8,692 nucleotides of DNA from Treponema sp. (GTDB lineage: Bacteria; Spirochaetota; Spirochaetia; Treponematales; Breznakiellaceae). Under the pieces are notes generated by a model. The model worked only from the letters and a program-made list of their open reading frames with translations. It was not told the origin of the DNA and did not search any database. The DNA is taken from the NCBI GenBank assembly GCA_031271075.1, contig JAISWN010000081.1, forward strand, positions 1-8,692, read 5' to 3'. Position 1 is the stretch's first letter. Every line of letters begins with the position of its first letter. Below, one piece after another: positions 1 through 5,930 of the stretch. A program made the translations under genes and the position numbers.

Positions 1-449
1 TCCGCGGTCTCAAGGCTTTCCAGGTTCTGTTCCTTCCAGGGGGCGTTGTAGAAATAGGCGTTCCGCTTGTTCCACTTGTTTCCCAGGTAGAGGTACTGTT
101 CGATAAGTTTCAGGTTGACGTGCATCATAAAAAGGTAGCGGTACTTTTCCCACTGGGTTTCGTTTTCGATGAGGGTCAGGGCGTAGAGAGGGTTGGCGAA
201 GTCCGCCCCCATTGCCTTTTCCAGCCAGTAGATGTTTTCCATGGTATCGTCCGGGTACTGGATATAGTGCAGGTGGTAGAGCCGGTAGTATTGTTCCTTG
301 TAGGTTACGTAGTACCCGTTGAGGGAAGGGGAGGATGCGGAAAGCAGGAGAAGCCCGATAAAAAGAACCGGGATTGGCGAAGCGGGAAAAATATGGCCGG
401 GAGGCTTCCTCCCCCTGCCGGTTTCTTTTCTTTTCACTTCCGCCCTCAC
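1..449 (-). CDS. Conserved-looking exported/membrane-anchored protein of unknown function (C-terminus off the window)
   Basis: The gene reads leftward from a GTG at 449 and is open to the window edge (149 codons plus two bases), so its C-terminus is missing. The GTG overlaps the tmk stop in a 4-base GTGA junction, which implies translational coupling. A second GTG at 437 has a better-placed GAGGG 5 bases upstream and may be the true start. The N-terminus is strongly basic (residues 1-15), followed by a hydrophobic stretch around PVLFIGLLLLSA (about residues 27-38): a signal peptide or a single membrane anchor. No lipobox cysteine is visible. The rest is rich in Tyr, Trp and charged residues, with segments such as ENIYWLEKAMGADFANPLYA and LKLIEQYLYLGNKW, mostly helical in character. 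I do not recognise a named family; from memory similar proteins follow tmk in other treponemes (unchecked). Being a gene is well supported; the function is unknown. Confidence 0.8.
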   Translation of the reverse strand, partial: MRAEVKRKETGRGRKPPGHIFPASPIPVLFIGLLLLSASSPSLNGYYVTYKEQYYRLYHLHYIQYPDDTMENIYWLEKAMGADFANPLYALTLIENETQWEKYRYLFMMHVNLKLIEQYLYLGNKWNKRNAYFYNAPWKEQNLESLETA

Positions 450-1150
450 GCCTCTAAGTCTCCCTCCGTTGCCGGCATTTTTAGTACCGGCATTTTTTGT
501 ACCGGCATTTTTAGTATCGGCATTTTCAGGATAGCTCCCCAGATCGCCCGGCCGACTTCCCCGGGGCTTTGGGCCGCGTCGATGGTTTCCACCCGGGAAC
601 CCCGGCGGGCGAATTCGGGAAGCAGGGCGCGGTACCGTTCCCTTACCCGGATCTGGAAGTCCAGGTATTCGTAGATATCCCGATCCGGCCGGTTCCTGAT
701 CCGCTCCGCGGCGATTGCCGGGTCCAGATCGAAGAACAGGATGAGTTCGGGGACGGGGAAGGGCGCGTTCAGGGCATGGGGAAGCTCCTCTCCGCACTCA
801 AGTCCCTGGTAAACCAGGGAAGAGGGGGCATAGCGGTCGCTTACCACCAGTTCCCCCCGGCCGGCCCGTTCCAGAATGCCCCCGGGGCCGTAGAGATGCT
901 CCCCCCGGTCGGCGGCGAAAAGCCGGGCCAGGGTTTCCCCCTTCAATTTTATCTCCCCTTTCAAGGCGGAACGGATAAGGAGGCCCACCGGGCCGGCTGT
1001 AGGCTCGGCGGTGGCAAAAAGGACAGGGAAGGCCGCCGGATTTTCCCCTCCTTCCCCGGAGGCGAAACGGCGGCGCAGGAATTCCAACTGGGTCGTGGTT
1101 CCGCTGCCATCCCCCCCCTCAAAAATTACGAAATTTTGTAGCATCTCCAT
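446..1150 (-). CDS. tmk: Thymidylate kinase (dTMP kinase) with altered P-loop and repeat-expanded tail
   Basis: This is a 234-residue cytoplasmic enzyme that phosphorylates dTMP to dTDP with ATP, a step in dTTP synthesis. Family motifs appear in order: phosphate-binding loop EGGDGSGTTTQ (residues 11-21), EPT (49-51) matching the substrate-loop REPGGT region, AADRGEHL (79-86), the SDRY motif with SSLVYQG (104-116), the strand LILFFDLDP (136-144), and a LID region with Arg residues (about 147-172). The start chosen is ATG at 1150, because GGAG lies 8 bases upstream (1159-1162); the frame stays open to a TTG at 1195 without a good ribosome-binding site. Two oddities stand out. The Walker A Lys is Thr18, confirmed at the codon level. 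The normal end near IWGAI (203-207) is followed by a tail of about 27 residues, built of four LKMPI-type pentapeptides. It is the first gene of a leftward pair, overlapping the next by 4 bases, and is divergent from tamB. The family call is firm; full activity is inferred. Confidence 0.95.
   Translation of the reverse strand: MEMLQNFVIFEGGDGSGTTTQLEFLRRRFASGEGGENPAAFPVLFATAEPTAGPVGLLIRSALKGEIKLKGETLARLFAADRGEHLYGPGGILERAGRGELVVSDRYAPSSLVYQGLECGEELPHALNAPFPVPELILFFDLDPAIAAERIRNRPDRDIYEYLDFQIRVRERYRALLPEFARRGSRVETIDAAQSPGEVGRAIWGAILKMPILKMPVQKMPVLKMPATEGDLEA
472..531 (-). repeat. Four tandem 15-bp units in the 3' end of tmk
   Basis: On the plus strand the units run 472-486, 487-501, 502-516 and 517-531, with the consensus CCGGCATTTTTAGTA. 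Units 1 and 3 are identical, unit 2 differs at one base and unit 4 at a few. The array is in frame in tmk and encodes (L/Q)KMP(I/V/A) four times at residues 208-227. Identity extends to wobble positions, which points to recent slippage or unequal recombination, not old protein repeats. Confidence 0.95.
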
Positions 1151-1158
1151 GTTTTCAA

Positions 1159-1162
1159 CTCC
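1159..1162 (-). promoter_or_regulatory. Ribosome-binding site deciding the tmk start
   Basis: GGAG on the minus strand lies 8 bases before the ATG at 1150. The alternative TTG at 1195 and the ATG at 1144 have no well-placed Shine-Dalgarno, so this site fixes the start used here. Confidence 0.6.
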
Positions 1163-1185
1163 GGTTCTTCCGATACCAATACAAG

Positions 1186-1206
1186 GGAAACCCAAGCGGG
1201 GTTTCC
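1186..1206 (-). promoter_or_regulatory. Perfect 8-bp hairpin in the tmk leader
   Basis: GGAAACCC (1186-1193) and GGGTTTCC (1199-1206) form a perfect inverted repeat around a 5-base loop. It lies 35 bases upstream of the tmk ATG. No T-run follows on either strand, so it is not a standard intrinsic terminator. It could be a 5'-leader structure or a protein-binding operator; neither can be shown from the sequence alone. Confidence 0.4.
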
Positions 1207-1229
1207 ACAGCTTCTCAATAATAGAATTT

Positions 1230-1243
1230 TTTAACTTGTTAAA
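1230..1243. promoter_or_regulatory. AT-rich dyad, possible operator
   Basis: TTTAAC and GTTAAA are exact inverted repeats separated by TT (14 bases in all). The dyad sits between the two -10-like hexamers of the divergent region, a natural place for a regulator to act on both genes. The short length and AT composition mean it could arise by chance. Confidence 0.25.
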
Positions 1244-1302
1244 CTATATTTTGTTTTAAAGTTAGTCAGGCGGGTTTTGGAACGGCAGCCTTGAATTTAG
1301 GC

Positions 1303-1323
1303 GATGTTCTGTTTTAGAGCATC
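1303..1323 (+). promoter_or_regulatory. 8-bp hairpin in the tamB leader
   Basis: GATGTTCT (1303-1310) pairs with AGAGCATC (1316-1323) around a GTTTT loop, giving eight base pairs including one G-U pair in RNA. It ends 10 bases before the GGGGA ribosome-binding site of tamB, so it could affect mRNA stability or ribosome access. Only TTT follows it, so it is a poor terminator candidate. Confidence 0.35.
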
Positions 1324-1333
1324 TTTGGGATAC

Positions 1334-1338
1334 GGGGA
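1334..1338 (+). promoter_or_regulatory. Ribosome-binding site deciding the tamB start
   Basis: GGGGA is 6 bases upstream of the GTG at 1345, but only 3 bases from the TTG at 1342. An in-frame ATG at 1387 lacks a well-spaced site; its nearest GGGG is 17 bases away. This favours GTG 1345, although the ATG cannot be excluded. Confidence 0.45.
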
Positions 1339-1344
1339 TTTTTG

Positions 1345-4300
1345 GTGAAAAATTTTGGAGAAACCGGGGCGAAAACCCGGATTACCATGACAACCCCCCT
1401 TTCCGGCGCTTACTCTCTTGCTCCGCATATTATCATTTTTGCCTTCCTCGTAGCCCTCAGCGCCTTTGCCCTTTACCCGGTTCACAAAATGATACGGGAA
1501 CGGACGGAGACCCTGCGGGATGATTTTATCCTCATGATGGAGGGGGTCCTCCGCCGCAAGATCGAATACGGCGCCATGGGCCCCTCGCCTTTTGGAACCA
1601 TTGATATCCGGGATATCCGGGTAAGCGGCGGGGAAAGGATCGGGGGTTCGGAACCGGGGGAACAGGTGATCCGCGTTTCCCGGATGCGGGTTTCCTGGTC
1701 TTTGCTGAAGCTGCTCCGCCAGGAGCCCGGCTTTATCCGCGCGGTGCGGCTGGACCGCCCGGCGGTACATTTCGATTACCGGCGGGATCAGGATCTTTTG
1801 GAACTCTTCTCCAACCCGTCCTGGTATGACTGGGAAAAGGTGGTTCCCAAAGGAATGGGGGTACGGATAAGAAACGGGAGTTTCACCTTCAAAGCGCCGG
1901 AAAGCGGCCTGGACGCGGACTTTCTGCTTGACAAGCTTTACCTGGACGTTTCCTTCGACGACGAAGGGGTATCGGTGCAGGGCAAGTGGAACCTGAACTT
2001 TTCCCTGACCGGCCAGGGCGGCGATCCTTTCAACGCGGCAAGCGCGGGACGGGTTTCCGGTTCCTGGAGTTTCGGTTTGCGGGAGGGGACTGCCCTGGTT
2101 AACATGCCTTTCTTCGCGGGGGATTTTTTCCGCCTTGGCGCCCTGGGGCTGCGGGTAAGCCTAAAGGATAACAGAATCGAAGCCCGTAAAATAACCGATC
2201 GCTCCCCCCTGGATATTTCTTTGGACTATTCCCTCGATACACGGGAACTTGCCGCTTCCTTCCGGTGCGAAGATTTCAGCCTCCGGGATCTGGTGAGCCT
2301 TTCCGGGGATTTCCGGGATTTCAACTCCTGGCTTGCGGTCCGGAATACCGGCTCCGGCTCCTTCTCCATGGACGGGAAGGGGGGCATCCGCTATGGGCTG
2401 GATCTCCTGGGGAAAGTACCCCGGAACCTCCCCGCGGCCAATTCGTCCTTCGCGGTAAAGGCCTGGGGGGATAAAAACTACATCCGCTTCGACAGGCTTT
2501 CCCTTGAGCTTTCCTCCGGCCCTGCCCGGAGGGGTTCTTCCCGGGGTCCCGGCGGGGCAATCCGGTTTTACGGGGGGCTGGGCTTAAAACCCCTCGCCCC
2601 GAACGGAACCATCACCCTTTCAAATTTCAGCCTGAAAACGGAGCCCCTCTCCGCTTCCGGCCCGGGCTCGGAACCCCCCTCCACGGTAAACGCCGAACTT
2701 ACCGTATCCACCCGGGGGAAGGAGATCGGTATCTCCGGGTCAACGGTGTTTGTTGGGGATGTGGAACTGGCGGCCTTCGGTATCTCCCTCTACCCGGAAG
2801 CCTCGGGGCTGGGCTTCGATCTTTCCGCCCTCGGTCTCCAGGATGAGGGGAGTATCTCCCTTGGAGGGACAATCGCCTACAAGCCCCGGCAGCTTGAGGT
2901 TTATTGCCGGCTGGATTCTTTCTCCGCCCTGGACCTGGTAAATATGGCGGAACCTTTTACCGGCAGCCTCAGCCTGGCCCCCCTTGGGGAAGCCCTTGCC
3001 CGGGAAACCATGGTAACCACCGATATATTTGCGAGTACCGATTTCGAGCATATCTTTTACAATCTGCCCCAGACCCTTGTGCTCTACCAGGGTATGGGGG
3101 AGGCCTCCCTCCGGTTTTCCGCGTCGGGTACCGACCAGCGCTTTGATCTGATTGAAGGGCGCATAAAAGGATCCGGCCAGGACGAGGTTCTGCTTGCCGG
3201 GCATGTTGATTTTCCCAATTCCCAGTACATTTCTTTTTCCCTGAACGGCGGTTACAAGGATATGTCTTACCCCCTGGAAGGGGAGTTTCTGGACGGCCGC
3301 TTGAATATCAGGGGCTCTTACGGGTTCAACGTGTCTATCGGGGCCGGGCTTAGCGGGTATTCGGGCTCCGTGCAAGCGGTTGATATTCCCATCCCCATCC
3401 GTTCCCAGATGGCCCGGCTTGAATTTTCGACTTCCCTGCGCTACGAGTCCCAGGAGTCCTGGTCTATCGAGATAGAGAAGTTAAATTTGAAGGAGATCAA
3501 TTTACCCGGCTCCCCCGCGGCGGCCATGTCCGTTTCCGGCAGGGCGGATCAGAACGGGGCCTCCTTTAGCCGGCTCCTTTTTGATGACGGTATGGGGCAG
3601 CTTTCCGGAGAGGCGGCGGTGGAGTGGAATTCTGATTTTTCGGATCTCCGGGGCAAGTTCAACATATCCGGCGAAGAAGTCTCGGGCGAAGAGGGTTCCG
3701 GTAAAGGAGGTTCCGGTAAAGGGGGCTCCGAAGTTTACCAGGGGGAGGGAAGCTGGCGGAACCGGAATCTGGATATCTTTTTGTCCGGCACAGGCATGCG
3801 CTTGTTCCGGATTCTGGAAAATGTTTCAGCCGAAGGCCGGGATAGCGGGGCAGAGGGTTTACAGAACTATGCCCTTGCCGACGGGAATGTCCGGCTGAAT
3901 TGGAACCAGGAGGATTCCTTCCGGATCGAACTGGAACTGAGTTCCCTTAACATCCGAAACAGGGATACGGAAATAGAGGCGTCCTTCCTGGCCTTCCTGG
4001 ACAAGGACGAATTTTCCTTACGGAACATACGGGTAAAACTGGCGGGACTGGAAGGGGAGATCCCCTTGTTCACGGTAAGGCGGCAGGATAATTGGGCCGG
4101 CGGCGCGGGCCGGATAGAGGGGCTCTTCGCGGGCAGAACCGTGGCTATGTCCTTTAAACTGGATTCCCGCTTCGCCGGGGTGGATTCCTGGCTGAAAATA
4201 TCCCAGGCCCTTTCGGACTTCCAGGGAAAACTCAGTGTCTGGGATATCCGCATGGATGTCCTGGAATCGGAGCAGGTTTTTGATTTTGTGTTTTCCCGGC

Positions 4301-5889
4301 AAGGCTCTCTGGTATCCCTCTCCGGCGGGCCCGGCGAGATGATCCGGTTCCGTCTTGGGGAAGGGGGAATCTTTTACGCCGGCTTTTCCCATCCTTCCCC
4401 CATCCGGGGTTCGGTGGCGGGAACCATCAGCCCTTCGGAAATAGACGCCCGGGCAGGGGACATATACATTGATCTTGCCGCCCTTTGGCATTTTATCCCG
4501 GTAAAGACCGAGCTTGAGGCCCTTGGCGGCTATGTTACCGCCAGCCTGGATATCCGCGGTTCCCTGGGAGACCCGGAATTTTTCGGCCGCGCCCGGGGAA
4601 ACAGTATCCGCATACGGATCCCCCGTTTTGTGGACGCCGATATCCGGCCCGTCCCGGTGGACGTGCTTGTGGAAGGGAACGAGATGCGCTTCGGCCCTGT
4701 CCCGGCGGCCTGCGGCGGCGGGTCCGGACTCTTGAGCGGGTGGTTCCAGTTTGACCGCTGGATACCCAATATTTTCAGCATAGATATCGCCGTACCCGGC
4801 GGCAGCCCTATTCCCGTTAAATTCGATATCCAGGGGGTTCTGGTCAGGGGCATCGTTTCGGGAAACCTGGATGTCTCCATGGAAAACCGCAACCTCATGA
4901 TAGACGGAGATCTGACGGCCCAGGAAACCGAAATCAGCCTGGATGCCGCGGAACTCGCCAGGGCCCAGGAAGAAGATATGTGGGATGTTCTCCCCATCCC
5001 GGTAACGGCGGACATCATGATAACCGCGGGACGGAGGGTGGAATTCCTCTGGCCCACCCGGAATTTCCCTATGCTCCGGGCTTATGCGGACATGGGCGCC
5101 GGGGCGCGGATTACGGTGGATACCTCCGGCCGGCGTTTTTCCTTTACCGGGGACATCGATCTGCGGAGCGGGGAGATATTTTACTTTGAACGGAATTTCT
5201 TCATCCGCAGCGGAACCCTTTCGTTCAACGAAAACGAACAGCAGTTTAATCCCAGGATAAGCGCCAGGGCGGAGGCCAAAGATCGGACCAACGAGGGGCC
5301 GGTAACCATCTCCATGGTAGTGGACAACGCCCCGCTCCTGTCCTTTCAGGCCCGTTTTGAGTCAAGCCCGGCCCTTTCCCAGATGGAAATTCTCTCCCTT
5401 TTGGGACAAAGCATCACCGGAAGTCCCGACAGCGCCGAGGGGGGGACGATCAACAACGCTTTTTTGGCCTCTTCCGCGGATCTTTTTACCCAGTTCCAGG
5501 TGGTCCGCCGTATGGAGCGGACAATCCGGGATTTTTTGCGGCTTGACATGTTTTCCATCCGTACCCAGGTTCTGCAGAATTACGTATTCCGGGCCATAGG
5601 CCTGGAGAAAGACCCGGTTGACAGGATAGCCTCGGTTGGTAACTATTTTGATAACACGTCTGTTTATGTAGGTAAGTATATCGGGTCCGACATGTTTATC
5701 CAGTCCATGGTGTCCCTGCGTTACGACGAAACCAAGCCTAACATGGGGGGTTATACTTTTGAACCTGATTTCGGCGTGGAACTGCGGAGTCCGTTGGGGA
5801 ATATCCGCTGGAATTTGGTTCCCACCCATCCGGAAAATTGGTATATTAGCGATAATTCCTTCACTATAAGCTGGAATTGGGTGTTTTAG
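1345..5889 (+). CDS. tamB: TamB-family translocation/assembly protein (inner-membrane-anchored, periplasm-spanning)
   Basis: This 1514-residue protein has one N-terminal hydrophobic anchor (about residues 29-46, HIIIFAFLVALSAFALYPV) followed by a very long beta-rich, AsmA-like region. The TamB/DUF490 C-terminal domain covers roughly 1158-1514. Its hallmarks are RSGTLSFNENEQQFNPRIS (about 1287-1305), SSPALSQMEILSLLG (1340-1354) and VYVGKYIGSDMFI near the end. E. coli TamB is 1259 residues, so this one is long. In the family, such proteins form a hydrophobic groove bridging the two membranes and act in outer-membrane protein assembly and probably lipid transport. The start is GTG 1345, chosen from GGGGA 6 bases upstream; TTG 1342 or ATG 1387 are alternatives. 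A fourfold Ser-Gly-rich pentapeptide array lies at residues 775-794. The protein ends in the aromatic, alternating segment SWNWVF. It is 41 bases ahead of bamA on the same strand, with no TamA gene in view, so BamA is the likely partner (inference). Confidence 0.92.
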   Translation: MKNFGETGAKTRITMTTPLSGAYSLAPHIIIFAFLVALSAFALYPVHKMIRERTETLRDDFILMMEGVLRRKIEYGAMGPSPFGTIDIRDIRVSGGERIGGSEPGEQVIRVSRMRVSWSLLKLLRQEPGFIRAVRLDRPAVHFDYRRDQDLLELFSNPSWYDWEKVVPKGMGVRIRNGSFTFKAPESGLDADFLLDKLYLDVSFDDEGVSVQGKWNLNFSLTGQGGDPFNAASAGRVSGSWSFGLREGTALVNMPFFAGDFFRLGALGLRVSLKDNRIEARKITDRSPLDISLDYSLDTRELAASFRCEDFSLRDLVSLSGDFRDFNSWLAVRNTGSGSFSMDGKGGIRYGLDLLGKVPRNLPAANSSFAVKAWGDKNYIRFDRLSLELSSGPARRGSSRGPGGAIRFYGGLGLKPLAPNGTITLSNFSLKTEPLSASGPGSEPPSTVNAELTVSTRGKEIGISGSTVFVGDVELAAFGISLYPEASGLGFDLSALGLQDEGSISLGGTIAYKPRQLEVYCRLDSFSALDLVNMAEPFTGSLSLAPLGEALARETMVTTDIFASTDFEHIFYNLPQTLVLYQGMGEASLRFSASGTDQRFDLIEGRIKGSGQDEVLLAGHVDFPNSQYISFSLNGGYKDMSYPLEGEFLDGRLNIRGSYGFNVSIGAGLSGYSGSVQAVDIPIPIRSQMARLEFSTSLRYESQESWSIEIEKLNLKEINLPGSPAAAMSVSGRADQNGASFSRLLFDDGMGQLSGEAAVEWNSDFSDLRGKFNISGEEVSGEEGSGKGGSGKGGSEVYQGEGSWRNRNLDIFLSGTGMRLFRILENVSAEGRDSGAEGLQNYALADGNVRLNWNQEDSFRIELELSSLNIRNRDTEIEASFLAFLDKDEFSLRNIRVKLAGLEGEIPLFTVRRQDNWAGGAGRIEGLFAGRTVAMSFKLDSRFAGVDSWLKISQALSDFQGKLSVWDIRMDVLESEQVFDFVFSRQGSLVSLSGGPGEMIRFRLGEGGIFYAGFSHPSPIRGSVAGTISPSEIDARAGDIYIDLAALWHFIPVKTELEALGGYVTASLDIRGSLGDPEFFGRARGNSIRIRIPRFVDADIRPVPVDVLVEGNEMRFGPVPAACGGGSGLLSGWFQFDRWIPNIFSIDIAVPGGSPIPVKFDIQGVLVRGIVSGNLDVSMENRNLMIDGDLTAQETEISLDAAELARAQEEDMWDVLPIPVTADIMITAGRRVEFLWPTRNFPMLRAYADMGAGARITVDTSGRRFSFTGDIDLRSGEIFYFERNFFIRSGTLSFNENEQQFNPRISARAEAKDRTNEGPVTISMVVDNAPLLSFQARFESSPALSQMEILSLLGQSITGSPDSAEGGTINNAFLASSADLFTQFQVVRRMERTIRDFLRLDMFSIRTQVLQNYVFRAIGLEKDPVDRIASVGNYFDNTSVYVGKYIGSDMFIQSMVSLRYDETKPNMGGYTFEPDFGVELRSPLGNIRWNLVPTHPENWYISDNSFTISWNWVF
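3667..3726 (+). repeat. Four tandem 15-bp units inside tamB
   Basis: The units run 3667-3681, 3682-3696, 3697-3711 and 3712-3726 and encode SGEEV, SGEEG, SGKGG and SGKGG. Units 3 and 4 match at 13 of 15 bases. The array is in frame and inserts a flexible, charged Ser-Gly linker (residues 775-794) into an otherwise beta-rich repeat protein. The first two units are acidic and the last two basic, so the units have begun to diverge. Confidence 0.9.
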
Positions 5890-5920
5890 CGGCCTTTCCG
5901 GCTTAGATACGATCCTTCAT

Positions 5921-5925
5921 AGGAG
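5921..5925 (+). promoter_or_regulatory. Ribosome-binding site deciding the bamA start
   Basis: AGGAG lies 5 bases before the ATG at 5931. The frame is also open to an adjacent TTG at 5928, but that would leave only 2 bases of spacing, so ATG 5931 is used. Confidence 0.85.
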
Positions 5926-5930
5926 TTTTG

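Larger units (their letters stand above)
1151..1344. promoter_or_regulatory. Divergent tmk/tamB intergenic region, probably holding both promoters
   Basis: This 194-base gap separates the two divergent transcription units and is the only non-coding gap over 50 bases in the window. It is much more AT-rich in the middle (about 1215-1260) than the flanking genes. A TATATT on the plus strand (1245-1250) and a TATTAT on the minus strand (1218-1223) resemble -10 boxes, but neither has a convincing -35 box at 16-18 bases, so the exact promoters are not resolved. I see no credible small gene in it. Two hairpins and a dyad inside it are listed separately. Confidence 0.5.

Noticed and set aside
569..1141. 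190-codon open frame on the plus strand over tmk
   Set aside because: It is the codon-aligned antisense frame of tmk. All thymidylate kinase motifs are on the minus strand.
1311..1320. GTTTTAGAGC, which resembles the start of a Cas9-type CRISPR repeat
   Set aside because: It occurs once, with no repeat array, spacers or cas genes nearby. It is part of the tamB leader hairpin and matches by chance.
1600..1622. Repeated GATATCCGG motif near the start of tamB
   Set aside because: It is two codon-level copies of the Asp-Ile-Arg pattern (IDIRDIRV) in a gene that often uses GAT ATC CGG; similar strings are scattered through the gene, so it is not a separate element.
1297..1770. Minus-strand open frame overlapping the tamB start
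   Set aside because: It is also codon-aligned antisense to tamB, with a composition typical of a shadow frame.
2740..5829. Several antisense open frames of about 155-211 codons within tamB
   Set aside because: The larger ones (2740-3375, 4018-4491, 5362-5829) are codon-aligned shadows of tamB, explained by the same rarity of TTA, CTA and TCA; none has a signal peptide or motif I recognise.
5890..5930. Possible terminator between tamB and bamA
   Set aside because: I see no stable GC-rich stem followed by a T-run. The gap is short and contains the bamA ribosome-binding site, so read-through is more likely.
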